Source: Lachnospiraceae bacterium
Lineage (GTDB): Bacteria > Bacillota > Clostridia > Lachnospirales > Lachnospiraceae
Assembly: GCA_003507655.1 (NCBI GenBank)
Contig: DNUZ01000011.1
Coordinates: 108,958 to 155,908, forward strand
Length of the DNA stretch: 46,951 nt
Direction of reading: 5' to 3'
The notes under the pieces were generated by a model. It searched no databases, had not been told where the DNA came from, and saw only the letters and a list, made by a program, of their open reading frames with translations. A program made the translations under genes and the position numbers. Position 1 is the first letter of the stretch, and each line of letters begins with the position of its first letter. Positions 27,340 to 35,927 of this stretch are shown one piece after another.

Positions 27340-27876
27340 TTACTTCACCAATTTCGAAATCTGTTTGAACTGCTCATGCTCTGCGGTTACGGTCAATTCA
27401 AACAAAATGGACTCGCTGGTTGTAAGCAGCGCTCCTTCATCTCTTGCCCGCAGCAATGCGATCTCTTTGTCATGCAGGTTTCTCGAAGAAATGCAATCCT
27501 CTACCAGTACCGGCTGATATCCCATTTCTTTTAGATCGATCACGGTCTGCAACACGCATACATGTGCTTCAATTCCACAGATGATGACATACTTTTTGTC
27601 TTTGACAGCATCTAAAACTTCCTGACAGCCCGCACTTGAAAAAGTTTTTTTATCAGAAAATTCCTCAATCCCTGCCGCATCACAGATCGGTGGGATATTC
27701 ACGCCAAGTCCCTTGCTGTATTGAGCCGTCATGACCATCGGGATCCCTAAGATCCGAAGTCCCTGTAGAAGTTTTACACTGTTTTCTATCAGTCTCTCCC
27801 TGTCTGCGATCGCAGGAAGGATCTTCTCCTGATAATCCACGATCAGACACACACTGTCCTTTGCTGTGATCCTCAT
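27340..27876 (-). CDS. isochorismatase-like cysteine hydrolase
   Basis: 178 residues of the isochorismatase/nicotinamidase/YcaC superfamily. The expected catalytic triad is visible: Asp14 (CLIVDYQ), Lys77 (FSDKKTFS) and Cys107 (GIEAHVCVLQT), together with the cis-peptide GIEAH before the Cys. YcaC-like members hydrolyse amides or imines; the substrate is unknown. It is the first gene of a run with yqeG and rpiB. Own promoter not clear. Confidence 0.87.
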   Translation of the reverse strand: MRITAKDSVCLIVDYQEKILPAIADRERLIENSVKLLQGLRILGIPMVMTAQYSKGLGVNIPPICDAAGIEEFSDKKTFSSAGCQEVLDAVKDKKYVIICGIEAHVCVLQTVIDLKEMGYQPVLVEDCISSRNLHDKEIALLRARDEGALLTTSESILFELTVTAEHEQFKQISKLVK

Positions 27877-27901
27877 ATCTTTTCTGTCTCCTTACAATAA
27901 A

Positions 27902-27951
27902 CAACTGAGTGCATCATAAACACATCTTGCAGTTTATCACACACTCAGTTG
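27902..27951 (-). terminator. long terminator hairpin of pta
   Basis: Minus strand CAACTGAGTG ... CACTCAGTTG (10-bp stem) with an inner ATAAAC/GTTTAT stem, then TTTATTGT. It lies 60 bases after the pta stop and before the isochorismatase-like gene. Confidence 0.75.
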
Positions 27952-28010
27952 CGTATCAAGTTCTTTATTCTAATATGCACGTTTTTCTAAAAAGAATACA
28001 GTCTCAGTCT

Positions 28011-29021
28011 CTAGGAATCCTTAGAATGATCCCTGTGGCCTAACATGGCTGCCGTCAAGATCGACATATGATATACTTCCGATGCAGAACACTCTCTTGA
28101 AAGTGTATTGATCGGTGCGTTCAGACCTAACAATATCGGGCCAAAGGCTTCAAAGTTACCTAAATATCTTGCAATCTTATATCCGATATTTCCTGCACTT
28201 AAATCCGGGAAAATAAAGGTGTTCGTATGTCCTGCAATCTCCGAACCCGGACATTTGGTTGCTGCGACTGCCGGTGATACTGCCGCATCAAACTGTACTT
28301 CTCCGATACTCTCCATATGCGGATATTTTTCAGCAAATTTATTTGCAGCATTACACATGCGATCAACATCCGGACCCTTGCCGGAACCATGTGTGGAGTA
28401 ACTTAAAAATGCAATCTTTGGATCAATTCCAAAGTCTCTTGCACAATTCGCGGTCTCATGTGCGATCTCAACCAGTTCATCTTCTGTCGGCTTGATGTTC
28501 AAAGCACAGTCGCCTAATACAATGACTTCGCTCTCACCGGTTGCCCGCGGACGTACCAGTCCGATACAGGAGGAAACCAGATTGTTCCCCTCTTTTGTTC
28601 CAATGATCTCTAATGCCGGTTTGATCGTATCTATGACAGAATGCATCACACCGCCAAGCAGGGAATCATATTCTCCCATTTTAATGAGCATGGTTCCAAA
28701 ATAGTTTGGATCTTTTAAAATCTCTCTTGCTTTTTCCTGCGTCATGCCCTTCTTTGCCCGTATCTCACAGAACTGTTCCACCATCTCATCCATTTTTTCA
28801 TAGGTAGACGGTGTTAAAATCTTTGCTCCACGGATATTATAGCCTGCTTCCTGTGCCGCTTCCCATACAGCATCCTCTTCGCCGATCAGTATCGGCTGCA
28901 AAAAATTGCCTGCTAACAGCCGCGATGCAGCCTCTATGACACGCGGATCTGTACCTTCCGGCAATACAATCGTCTTTGGATCCTCCCGCAACAAACGGAT
29001 ATAGGAATCAAAATCAAACAT
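28011..29021 (-). CDS. pta: phosphate acetyltransferase
   Basis: Converts acetyl-CoA and phosphate to acetyl-phosphate and CoA, the first step of acetate formation. 336 residues from the ATG after TTGGGAGGTGTTTTTA (an upstream in-frame GTG overlaps the ribosome binding site). PEGTDPRVIEAA at the N-terminus, GLVRPRATGESEV in the middle and the C-terminal FVFPDL-like TFIFPDLSAGNIGYKI and GPILLGLNAPINTLSR identify it. Butyrate producers encode related Ptb enzymes; the sequence fits Pta better. The partner ackA is not in this window; a terminator follows. Confidence 0.9.
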   Translation of the reverse strand: MFDFDSYIRLLREDPKTIVLPEGTDPRVIEAASRLLAGNFLQPILIGEEDAVWEAAQEAGYNIRGAKILTPSTYEKMDEMVEQFCEIRAKKGMTQEKAREILKDPNYFGTMLIKMGEYDSLLGGVMHSVIDTIKPALEIIGTKEGNNLVSSCIGLVRPRATGESEVIVLGDCALNIKPTEDELVEIAHETANCARDFGIDPKIAFLSYSTHGSGKGPDVDRMCNAANKFAEKYPHMESIGEVQFDAAVSPAVAATKCPGSEIAGHTNTFIFPDLSAGNIGYKIARYLGNFEAFGPILLGLNAPINTLSRECSASEVYHMSILTAAMLGHRDHSKDS

Positions 29022-29071
29022 TAAAAACACCTCCCAAGGTCTTTCATCTTCTCCGTTAATCGTATATTTTT

Positions 29072-29100
29072 ATTTTATACCTATCATTTTTGTTTTTCAA
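29072..29100 (-). promoter_or_regulatory. promoter of pta
   Basis: Minus strand TTGAAA (29095-29100), 17-base spacer, TAAAAT (29072-29077). Confidence 0.7.
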
Positions 29101-29192
29101 CTATGTTTGGTAATTATTCCCTTGTTTCTTTGGTAATTGTTCTTCTGTTTCTTCTCCTGTTGGCTTAAATTCAAACTTCTTTTTTTCAGGTC

Positions 29193-29224
29193 AAAAAAGG
29201 AGAAGATTCTAAGAATCCTCTCCT
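29193..29224 (-). terminator. terminator of the 125-residue protein gene
   Basis: Minus-strand hairpin AGGAGAGGATTC-TTA-GAATCTTCTCCT followed by TTTTT, 15 bases past the stop codon. Confidence 0.9.
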
Positions 29225-29239
29225 GTATCTCAGTTCTAT

Positions 29240-29617
29240 TTATTTGGATGAAAAATCTTCGATTTCCGGCATTGGTACTACCGGCTTTGCTGCCTCTGCG
29301 GATGCACTGTGTCCTACAAAGAACTGATACTGATGAAGCACTTCATCTTTTTGCATATCGGAAACGGCTTTTTGAACATCCAGACTCCGGATATCACTGT
29401 CGGCACCCTTTAACGGATACTCTTTTCCCGGCTGATATGTATCTGCATACTCTACTGCACCGAAAGTCTGCTTTTCTTCCGGTTTTACAGACTGCGTTTT
29501 TCCTGTAGAAAAATTCTCTATCGGATTACTGATCTGATCACTGCCGGAATTACCTGTAACACGATTTATGGAGTTGTCATAATATCCTTCATAAGGACGG
29601 ATTTTTGAAATTTCCAT
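29240..29617 (-). CDS. small conserved-type hypothetical protein
   Basis: 125 residues, not recognised by function. Soluble, no signal peptide; the N-terminal half is low-complexity and polar (EISKIRPYEGYYDNSINR), and the C-terminal half has one predicted amphipathic helix, DVQKAVSDMQKDEVLHQYQ followed by FFVG. The gene looks real: AGAAGG ribosome binding site, a strong terminator right after it, and normal codon use. Proteins ending in a similar 'DMxKDxxLxxYQxFV' helix are a family I associate with Clostridia, but I cannot name a function. It stands alone between pta and nrdR. Confidence 0.78.
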   Translation of the reverse strand: MEISKIRPYEGYYDNSINRVTGNSGSDQISNPIENFSTGKTQSVKPEEKQTFGAVEYADTYQPGKEYPLKGADSDIRSLDVQKAVSDMQKDEVLHQYQFFVGHSASAEAAKPVVPMPEIEDFSSK

Positions 29618-29704
29618 AACTTCAAAACCTTCTTTCGCTTATCCTAAGTTCTCACATATTGATGATATCGGCTTCATTCATAAAAACTTTAACAGCTACA
29701 GTTT

Positions 29705-30157
29705 TTATTTATCCAAAATCTTCTTTAATTCATTCATAAAGGTGTTGACATCTTTAAACTCACGATACACGGAGGCAAATCTCACATACGCAACCGCCTC
29801 TAAATCCTTGAGCTTATCCATGACGATCTCTCCAATGACGGAGCTTGGGATCTCTTTTTCTTCACGGTTAAAAATCTCGGTCTCCACATCATCGATCAAC
29901 TGATTGATCCGGTTGACCGAAATCGGTCTCTTGTGGCAGGCACGAAGTATCCCCGCCTCTATCTTAGTGCGGTCATACTGCTCCCTGTTATTATCCTTCT
30001 TGATGACGATCAGCGGTATGGTCTCTACTTTTTCATAAGTAGTAAAGCGCTTTCCACATTCATCACATAATCTGCGGCGGCGAATCGAGTTATTATCATC
30101 CGCCGGTCTTGAGTCGATGACCCTCGTATTTTCACTGCTGCAAAACGGACATTTCAT
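29705..30157 (-). CDS. nrdR: transcriptional repressor NrdR
   Basis: Zinc-ribbon and ATP-cone repressor of ribonucleotide reductase genes. 150 residues starting MKCPFCSSEN; this ATG follows AAGGAGG and gives the family length, while the longer frame covers the promoter. Zn ligands Cys3, Cys6, Cys31, Cys34 (MKCPFC ... LCDECGKRFTTYE); ATP-cone segment VIKKDNNREQYDRTKIEAGI. Its targets (nrd genes with NrdR boxes) are not in the window. Confidence 0.96.
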   Translation of the reverse strand: MKCPFCSSENTRVIDSRPADDNNSIRRRRLCDECGKRFTTYEKVETIPLIVIKKDNNREQYDRTKIEAGILRACHKRPISVNRINQLIDDVETEIFNREEKEIPSSVIGEIVMDKLKDLEAVAYVRFASVYREFKDVNTFMNELKKILDK

Positions 30158-30191
30158 CCCATGTTCCTCCTTGGACATACTATTTGCCCTA

Positions 30192-30220
30192 ATTATAAAC
30201 ATTTCGTCAATTATTGTCAA
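30192..30220 (-). promoter_or_regulatory. consensus promoter of nrdR
   Basis: Minus strand TTGACA (30215-30220), 17-base spacer, TATAAT (30192-30197): both hexamers match the SigA consensus perfectly. Confidence 0.9.
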
Positions 30221-30246
30221 CCATTTCACAGATTATGTAACTCTGC

Positions 30247-30501
30247 TTACAGTCTCTTTTTGATTTCATCTACTTTTACATCGACTAAGATAATATCCGG
30301 TCCGATCCGTATGACATTACACCATGGAATAAAAAACTCACAGTCTCTTCCGAAAAATCCCCAGAACCTCGCCGGTCCCGGTACGATCAGTGCTTTGATG
30401 CACCCGGTACACTCATCCAGTTCGAGATCCATCACATGCCCTAAACAATGACAGTCACAGACATTGATGACATTCTTTTCTCTCAATTCACACAGTCTCA
30501 T
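30247..30501 (-). CDS. ylmC: YlmC/YmxH-family PRC-barrel protein
   Basis: 84-residue PRC-barrel protein of the YlmC/YmxH sporulation-associated family: LREKNVINVCDCHCLGHVMDL, ALIVPGP and the closing IPWCNVIRIGPDIILVDV are typical. The role is not biochemically known. It follows ychF by 74 bases and precedes the nrdR promoter. Three cysteines cluster near residues 15-19 (CDCHC). The Shine-Dalgarno match is weak. Confidence 0.85.
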   Translation of the reverse strand: MRLCELREKNVINVCDCHCLGHVMDLELDECTGCIKALIVPGPARFWGFFGRDCEFFIPWCNVIRIGPDIILVDVKVDEIKKRL

Positions 30502-30575
30502 TTTTTACTCACATACTGTTCTCTTGTATCCATTGTATGCATGATAAAAAGAACTGTGCTCTATGTGTAATATTT

Positions 30576-31676
30576 TTATACATTAAAGCGGAATAAGATT
30601 ACATCGCCGTCTTTTACAACATATTCTTTTCCTTCCAGTCCTACCAGACCTTTTTCTTTTGCGGCTGAAAGGCTTCCACAATCGAGTAAATCCTGATAAT
30701 TGACTACCTCTGCACGGATAAATCCACGTTCAAAATCCGTATGGATCTTTCCGGCTGCCTGCGGTGCTTTTGTTCCGATCTTGATCGTCCATGCTCTTGT
30801 CTCATCTTCTCCTGCTGTCAGATAGCTGATCAATCCAAGCAGGGAATAACTTGCCTTGATAAGTTTTTCAAGTCCTGATTCTTTTAAACCAAGTTCCTCT
30901 AAGAACATTGCTTTTTCTTCATCATCTAATTCTGCAATCTCCTGCTCGATCTGTGCACAGATAACAAATACTTCGCACGCTTCTTCTTTTGCGTGTTCGC
31001 GCACTTTCTGCACATAAGCATTGGATGCACCGTCATCTGCTAAATCATCTTCTGATACGTTTGCTGCATAAATCACAGGTTTTGCCGTCAACAGATTATA
31101 TTCTTTAAACCACTTCTGCTCATCCTCATCTTCGCCAAGTTCAAAGGTTTTTGCCAGATTTCCTTCTTCTAAGTGTGCCTTGATCTTTTCTAACAGAGCA
31201 AGTTCTTTTGCAAGGGTCTTGTCCATTCTTGCACCTTTTGCTGTCTTGGCAATTCTTCTGTCAAGAATCTCTATATCTGAAAATATAAGTTCTAAATTGA
31301 TGGTCTCTATATCACGGACCGGATCTACACTTCCATCCACATGTACGACATTGGTATCCTCAAAACATCTGACCACATGCACGATCGCATCTACCTCACG
31401 GATGTTTGCAAGGAACTGGTTTCCAAGTCCCTCTCCTTTGCTCGCTCCCTTTACAAGTCCTGCAATATCTACAAATTCAATGACTGCCGGTGTTACTTTT
31501 TTTGACTGATACATCTCGCCTAACTTCTGCAAACGCTCATCCGGTACTGCTACCACACCGATATTCGGGTCAATGGTACAGAATGGATAGTTTGCTGACT
31601 CTGCCCCTGCTTTGGTAAGGGAGTTAAACAATGTACTTTTTCCTACGTTTGGTAATCCAACGATACCTAATTTCAT
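30576..31676 (-). CDS. ychF: YchF/OLA1-family ATPase
   Basis: Obg-related P-loop protein that binds ribosomes and prefers ATP over GTP. 366 residues: [12 protein letters not shown] (P-loop), [20 protein letters not shown] region (G3), and the altered G4 motif NVSE ([10 protein letters not shown]) instead of NKxD, the change linked to ATP specificity. A coiled-coil insertion and a C-terminal TGS domain ([19 protein letters not shown]) complete the family architecture. Full length. Confidence 0.96.
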   Translation of the reverse strand: MKLGIVGLPNVGKSTLFNSLTKAGAESANYPFCTIDPNIGVVAVPDERLQKLGEMYQSKKVTPAVIEFVDIAGLVKGASKGEGLGNQFLANIREVDAIVHVVRCFEDTNVVHVDGSVDPVRDIETINLELIFSDIEILDRRIAKTAKGARMDKTLAKELALLEKIKAHLEEGNLAKTFELGEDEDEQKWFKEYNLLTAKPVIYAANVSEDDLADDGASNAYVQKVREHAKEEACEVFVICAQIEQEIAELDDEEKAMFLEELGLKESGLEKLIKASYSLLGLISYLTAGEDETRAWTIKIGTKAPQAAGKIHTDFERGFIRAEVVNYQDLLDCGSLSAAKEKGLVGLEGKEYVVKDGDVILFRFNV

Positions 31677-32392
31677 TTTTATCTTTACCTGTTCAAAAAT
31701 GCCTGCTTTCCCGGCATCTTTGCCTTTCTATGTTATTTTACTGCACAATTTATTACACAATCATTAAGGCTTTTTCTTTTTTATGCTGTCCACATTTTAA
31801 TCGTTTCTTCTGGCAATACTCTTAATGTTCTTTGTCTTATATGTTGTTGTCTGGCTGTGTAAACATAATCGTTTCATACAGCTTACAATTATATCATAAG
31901 TCCTGCAATTTTAAAACCATCAAAATTTTTATCCGTGTCAGTATATTAATTGGGCATTCATATAACAAATAGTCATCGTCTGGGAATAGTTACCATTGCT
32001 TCTGAATACACCAGTCCGCACATCTTTCTTTTCTGCGGAAATGTTGGCACAAACATTCCCCCTTAACATGAATTCTCAAAAAATCTTAAAACGTAATCAA
32101 GGGGATATCCCTAGTCTAAATCAGGAATATCCCCTTATAATTTCAAAATGCCAAAATAACTTAAATTTTTCTTTCCGTTGGTGCCTGTTTGTTATACCCC
32201 CAAGTATTCACATGGTAGAATTGCCTTTATGTCTGATGCAGTATAATCCGACACATTCCTTACATTTCCATTTTATCATTCAAATAATTTTATCAAAATC
32301 TCAATTGATCCATGATAATAATAATCTATGTACGAATTTTCTTTTAGAGAATTCCTATTTTTTTCAATATTCAATTTGATTTTTTGAAACCA
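31677..32392. other. gene-poor AT-rich region between ychF and ssrA
   Basis: About 715 bases without a supported gene on either strand. Contents: a weak terminator-like hairpin ahead of ychF (ATGCC ... GGCATTTTT near 31699-31722), short overlapping minus-strand frames at 31938-32069, and a strong 38-base hairpin at 32099-32136. Base composition is clearly more AT-rich than the surroundings. It lies on the 3' side of the tmRNA gene, a common integration site, but no integrase or repeated attachment sequence is visible. Confidence 0.6.
32099..32136. repeat. 38-base hairpin in the ychF-ssrA gap
   Basis: AAGGGGATAT (32099-32108) and ATATCCCCTT (32127-32136) form a perfect 10-bp stem extended by CCT/AGG. 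It lacks a proper T tract in either direction, so terminator function is doubtful. Confidence 0.6.
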
Positions 32393-32439
32393 TAAAAATA
32401 ACGACATTGTATTTCACTTTCGCAACATACAATGCCGTT
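32393..32439 (-). terminator. terminator downstream of ssrA
   Basis: Minus strand AACGGCATTGTAT ... ATACAATGTCGTT (13-bp stem with one G-U pair) followed by ATTTTTATGG, about 85-130 bases after the mature tmRNA 3' end. A second hairpin, TCTGTATA ... TATACAGA (32477-32503), lies closer to the gene and may also act. Confidence 0.72.
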
Positions 32440-32524
32440 ACCTTTATTTTCTTCAATACACCAAACAAAACCGATTTCTGTATACGATAAGATCCTATAC
32501 AGAGTTCGACTGGTTCAGTTTTAA

Positions 32525-32863
32525 TGGAGTAGACGGGAGTCGAACCCGTGTCCAAAAACAAATCCCCTGTACTTCTACGAGTGTAGTCTGTGATTTAACA
32601 TTCCCTCCACGATACCTGCAACAGACACAGTTACCGCTTTAGTAGCTTCATAATACGCCCTTATGTGCAAAGCTTAGCATAAGTCGTTTCTCACATAGTC
32701 GAAGCCTGGCTCCTAAGGTATGAGTGCCCTAGGTCAGACTGCTGCACTTAGGCAGCGTATGCTAAATTATCTTCAGCGTTTAAATTTAATTGTGAAATTT
32801 GACGCAATTTCTTTCGACTCGCTTCTCCAGCTTCATCATCCCTGTCGAAACCATTACTACCCC
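32525..32863 (-). ncRNA. ssrA: transfer-messenger RNA (tmRNA)
   Basis: Rescues stalled ribosomes together with SmpB. The 5' end GGGGTAGTAATGGTTTCGAC pairs with the 3' end CTACTCC-A to make the acceptor stem (G-U at the third pair), and the T-arm GGGTTCGACTCCC lies just before it. The 3' CCA is not encoded. The message part contains an open frame ending AEDNLAYAA then TAA (minus strand, around 32745-32775), a typical clostridial degradation tag; upstream in-frame codons read LN before AEDN, so the resume codon could be the GCT or slightly earlier. Length 339 bases. Located directly downstream of smpB. Confidence 0.94.
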
Positions 32864-32895
32864 GAATTCGGGTGTAGGTCACTTCTACACCTGCT

Positions 32896-32924
32896 ATTAT
32901 AGACGCGATCGTTTCAGCCGTCAA
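32896..32924 (-). promoter_or_regulatory. strong promoter of ssrA
   Basis: Minus strand TTGACG (32919-32924), 17-base spacer, TATAAT (32896-32901). The short 5' leader contains a GGTGTAG/CTACACC hairpin just ahead of the mature 5' end. Confidence 0.88.
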
Positions 32925-32943
32925 GGGTTCCCCTTAGGCTTTT

Positions 32944-33411
32944 TTAATAAAGATTCTTTACCTTGAAATTCCGCTCCGCTTCACGCCTCTGGTCTTTCTT
33001 GGCTATATCATCCCGCTTATCGTAGAGCTTCTTACCTTTTGCCAATGCAATCTGTACTTTGACTAATCCACCCTTTAAGTATACTTCCACCGGGACTAAG
33101 GTATACCCTTTTTCTGCAATCTTGCCTTGCAGTTTACGGATCTCCGCTTTGTGCATCAGAAGTTTTTTCGGGCGCAGCGGATCTTTGTTAAAAATATTTC
33201 CTTTTTCATAAGGAGAGATATGCATGCCATAGATAATGACCTCTCCGTTCTCAATACGGATAAAAGACTCTTTGATGCTGCATTTTCCCATACGCAGGGA
33301 TTTGACTTCTGTGCCGTGAAGTGCAATTCCCGCCTCATATTTTTCTTCTAAAAAATAATCATGTCTGGCTTTTTTATTGTTCGCGATCAGCTTGATACTT
33401 TCCTTTGCCAT
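32944..33411 (-). CDS. smpB: SsrA-binding protein SmpB
   Basis: Binds tmRNA and places it in stalled ribosomes. 155 residues: [41 protein letters not shown] core, and the basic C-terminal tail ([18 protein letters not shown]) that enters the mRNA channel. Overlaps the end of rnr by 38 bases, and ssrA follows, giving the rescue system in one block. Confidence 0.97.
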   Translation of the reverse strand: MAKESIKLIANNKKARHDYFLEEKYEAGIALHGTEVKSLRMGKCSIKESFIRIENGEVIIYGMHISPYEKGNIFNKDPLRPKKLLMHKAEIRKLQGKIAEKGYTLVPVEVYLKGGLVKVQIALAKGKKLYDKRDDIAKKDQRREAERNFKVKNLY

Positions 33412-35536
33412 CTTCTTCCTCCGCTAACTCAAAATCTATCGTCCGCATAAAAGTATCGGTATCTTTTACACGGATCTTTAGTCTCTGACCGAGTTTGTAA
33501 TGCTTATTTGTAACTTCTCCTATTAATTCATAGGTTTCTTCGCTGTAGTTGTAATAATCGTCTGTCAGATCCGTGACACGGATCATACCCTCTATTGTAT
33601 TTGCAAGCTCTACATACATGCCATACCGGGTAACACCGGATATGACACCTTCAAAAGTCTCTCCAATGTGCTGACTCATATACTCCACTTTTTTGAGTTT
33701 ATCTGTCTCCCGTTCTGCCTCTTCTGCTAAACGTTCCCGCTTGCTTGCATGTAATGCAACTTCCGGCAGGATCTTCTCATAATGTGCCTTTCTGGTATCA
33801 TTCATCCTGCCACGCAGATTCTCTTTGATAATACGATGGATCTGCAGATCCGGATATCTGCGGATCGGAGAAGTAAAATGACAGTAGTATTTTGCCGCTA
33901 AGCCAAAATGCCCGGTACAATCCACCGTATACTTTGCCTGCTTCATCGAACGCAGGGTCAGTCGGCTGATCAAAGGTTCTTCGGGTGTTCCATCGATCTG
34001 TTCTAACAGCTTTTGCAGTTCTTTTGGATGTACCTCATCCTTTGCGATATGCATACTGTAACCAAAGTTATTGATAAACGTAGACAGTTTTTGGATCTTT
34101 TCCTCATCGGGATTCTCATGTGTCCGGTAAACGAACGGTATCTCCTGCCAGAAATAGTCCTCGGCAACCGTTTCGTTTGCTGCTAACATAAAATCTTCAA
34201 TGATCTTTGTTGCAACATTCCGCTCATACGGGCGGATATCCACCGGATTTCCCTTTTTATCTAAAATGATCTTTGTCTCAGGAAAATCAAAGTCAATTGA
34301 GCCACGCTTCATACGTTTTTTCCGCAAAATGGCTGCTAACTTTTCCATCCGCTCAAACATCGGGATCAGTTCTTCGTATTCTGCCCGCTCTTTCTCATCC
34401 TGTTCCTGTATGATTTTTTTGACACTGGTGTAACTCATACGTCTGTCCACCCGCACAACAGTCTCTGCAATCACATGATCTAACAGTTTTCCCTTGTCGT
34501 CAAATTTCATAATACAGCTCAATGCCAGACGGTTCTCGCCCTGATTCAGTGAACAGATCCCATTCGATAACGTATGCGGCAGCATTGGGATCACACGGTC
34601 TACTAAATAAACACTGGTGCCACGTTTCTCGGCCTCAACATCCAAAGCGGAGTGCTCCTGCACATAATTCGTTACATCTGCAATGTGGACACCTAACGTA
34701 TAAATGCCATCTTCTTCGGTCAACGTGATCGCATCATCCAGGTCCTTGGCATCTTCGCCATCGATCGTGACTGTCTGCCAGTCCCTTATGTCCATTCTTC
34801 CTGCCATATCAGCTTCACTGACCTCTTTTGCCACACGCTCTGCCTGATTTAAAATCTTTTCCGAAAATTCCACCGGCAGATCGTAGGCTTTTACGATAGA
34901 TAGAATGTCCACTCCCGGATCATTGACATGCCCTAAGATCTCAACAATCTTTCCCTCCGGCTTTCTGCCGTCTCTGCCGTAATCGGTAATCTCGCAGACT
35001 ACCTTATGACCACTGACTGCTCCTTTGGAACGCTCAATCGGAATAAAAATGTCATTTGCAATCTTCTGGTTATCCGGCACTACAAATCCAAAATTTTTAC
35101 TCTGTTCGTAATAACCGACTACTTTTGTGACACCGTGTTCTAAGATTTTTACGATCGAACCCTCTTTCCTCTTTCCTCCGGTCGACGGCATGATCTTTAC
35201 CTGTACGGTATCTAAATGCATGGCTCCATGGACTTCAGATTCCGGAATATAGATATCCTCGCCCTCTTCCATCCGTAAAAATCCAAACCCTTTTGGATGA
35301 CTCTCAAATACACCGGTTACAAAATGATGTTTTGCCTTACTGTATTTTCCCTTTTTGCTGACATCTGCCTTGCCGTCAGCCACCAGTGCGTCTAACACTT
35401 CCTGCAATTCTGCTCTCTGGCTTTTCGGGATCTGTAAGAGCATAGCCATCTCTTTGGCTTTCATTGGCACATAGAAGTCATCACACAAGAGACTGTATAT
35501 GGTTTTTTTTCTTTTTTCTAATGCTTCGTGATCCAT
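33374..35536 (-). CDS. rnr: ribonuclease R
   Basis: Processive 3'-5' exoribonuclease that degrades structured RNA and mRNAs released by trans-translation. 720 residues: N-terminal helix-turn-helix region ([19 protein letters not shown]), two cold-shock domains ([25 protein letters not shown]), the RNB catalytic domain ([16 protein letters not shown] with the metal-binding Asp cluster) and a C-terminal S1 domain ([21 protein letters not shown]). RBS AGGAGA. The end overlaps smpB by 38 bases, implying translational coupling. Confidence 0.96.
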   Translation of the reverse strand: MDHEALEKRKKTIYSLLCDDFYVPMKAKEMAMLLQIPKSQRAELQEVLDALVADGKADVSKKGKYSKAKHHFVTGVFESHPKGFGFLRMEEGEDIYIPESEVHGAMHLDTVQVKIMPSTGGKRKEGSIVKILEHGVTKVVGYYEQSKNFGFVVPDNQKIANDIFIPIERSKGAVSGHKVVCEITDYGRDGRKPEGKIVEILGHVNDPGVDILSIVKAYDLPVEFSEKILNQAERVAKEVSEADMAGRMDIRDWQTVTIDGEDAKDLDDAITLTEEDGIYTLGVHIADVTNYVQEHSALDVEAEKRGTSVYLVDRVIPMLPHTLSNGICSLNQGENRLALSCIMKFDDKGKLLDHVIAETVVRVDRRMSYTSVKKIIQEQDEKERAEYEELIPMFERMEKLAAILRKKRMKRGSIDFDFPETKIILDKKGNPVDIRPYERNVATKIIEDFMLAANETVAEDYFWQEIPFVYRTHENPDEEKIQKLSTFINNFGYSMHIAKDEVHPKELQKLLEQIDGTPEEPLISRLTLRSMKQAKYTVDCTGHFGLAAKYYCHFTSPIRRYPDLQIHRIIKENLRGRMNDTRKAHYEKILPEVALHASKRERLAEEAERETDKLKKVEYMSQHIGETFEGVISGVTRYGMYVELANTIEGMIRVTDLTDDYYNYSEETYELIGEVTNKHYKLGQRLKIRVKDTDTFMRTIDFELAEEEDGKGKYQADREQ

Positions 35537-35554
35537 AATTCTCCTATTAAACTC

Positions 35555-35583
35555 AAAAAGGACTGTCGCATCAACGACAGCCC
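35555..35583 (-). terminator. terminator between secG and rnr
   Basis: Minus-strand hairpin GGGCTGTCG-TTGATG-CGACAGTCC followed by TTTTTGAG. It may attenuate read-through into rnr. Confidence 0.88.
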
Positions 35584-35593
35584 TGCATTTCCT

Positions 35594-35833
35594 TTAGAAA
35601 CTTCCTATATTCAATACAATGGAAAGTATTAAAAACAGTGCGACCAAAGCTCTGGTTGCTTTGACTAAGACACCTTCCATGGAACGGTCTTTATGCTTGC
35701 TCCAATAGGTATCGGATGCACCTGCAATTGCTCCAAGTCCTGCGGATTTACCTTCCTGACATAAAATAATAGCTGTAATGATGATACTTATAAGAATTAA
35801 TACTACTGTTAATATCGTTTTTAAAACTGCCAC
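35594..35833 (-). CDS. secG: protein translocase subunit SecG
   Basis: Small membrane subunit of the SecYEG channel. 79 residues when started at the GTG that follows AGGAGGTGTCACAA; an earlier in-frame GTG lies inside the ribosome binding site. Two membrane helices (LTVVLILISIIITAIIL and ALVALFLILSIVLNIG) flank the conserved loop CQEGKSAGLGAIAGASDTYW. Order eno-secG-rnr-smpB-ssrA is typical of Firmicutes. Confidence 0.95.
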   Translation of the reverse strand: MAVLKTILTVVLILISIIITAIILCQEGKSAGLGAIAGASDTYWSKHKDRSMEGVLVKATRALVALFLILSIVLNIGSF

Positions 35834-35875
35834 TTGTGACACCTCCTGTAGTTTCCTCCACTCGTAACTTGGTAA

Positions 35876-35904
35876 AGTATATCATACTTTCTATGTCTAT
35901 GCAA
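35876..35904 (-). promoter_or_regulatory. promoter of secG
   Basis: Minus strand TTGCAT (35899-35904), 17-base spacer, TATACT (35876-35881), located in the 94-base gap after eno. Confidence 0.68.
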
Positions 35905-35923
35905 GGGTTTTCGCCCAAAACCC
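35905..35923 (-). terminator. possible terminator of eno
   Basis: Minus-strand hairpin GGGTTTT-GGGCG-AAAACCC starts 5 bases after the eno stop; the following TTGCATAG is a poor T tract and is also the secG -35 element. Confidence 0.45.
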
Positions 35924-35927
35924 GGTA

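Noticed and set aside
32208..32279. 23-residue cysteine-containing frame (MIKWKCKECVGLYC start) near ssrA
   Set aside because: No Shine-Dalgarno sequence is present and the frame is very short; the Cys pattern alone is not enough to call a gene.
31996..32379. 127-residue plus-strand frame in the ssrA-ychF gap
   Set aside because: Low-complexity composition, no ribosome binding site, and it runs across two hairpins and the ssrA terminator.
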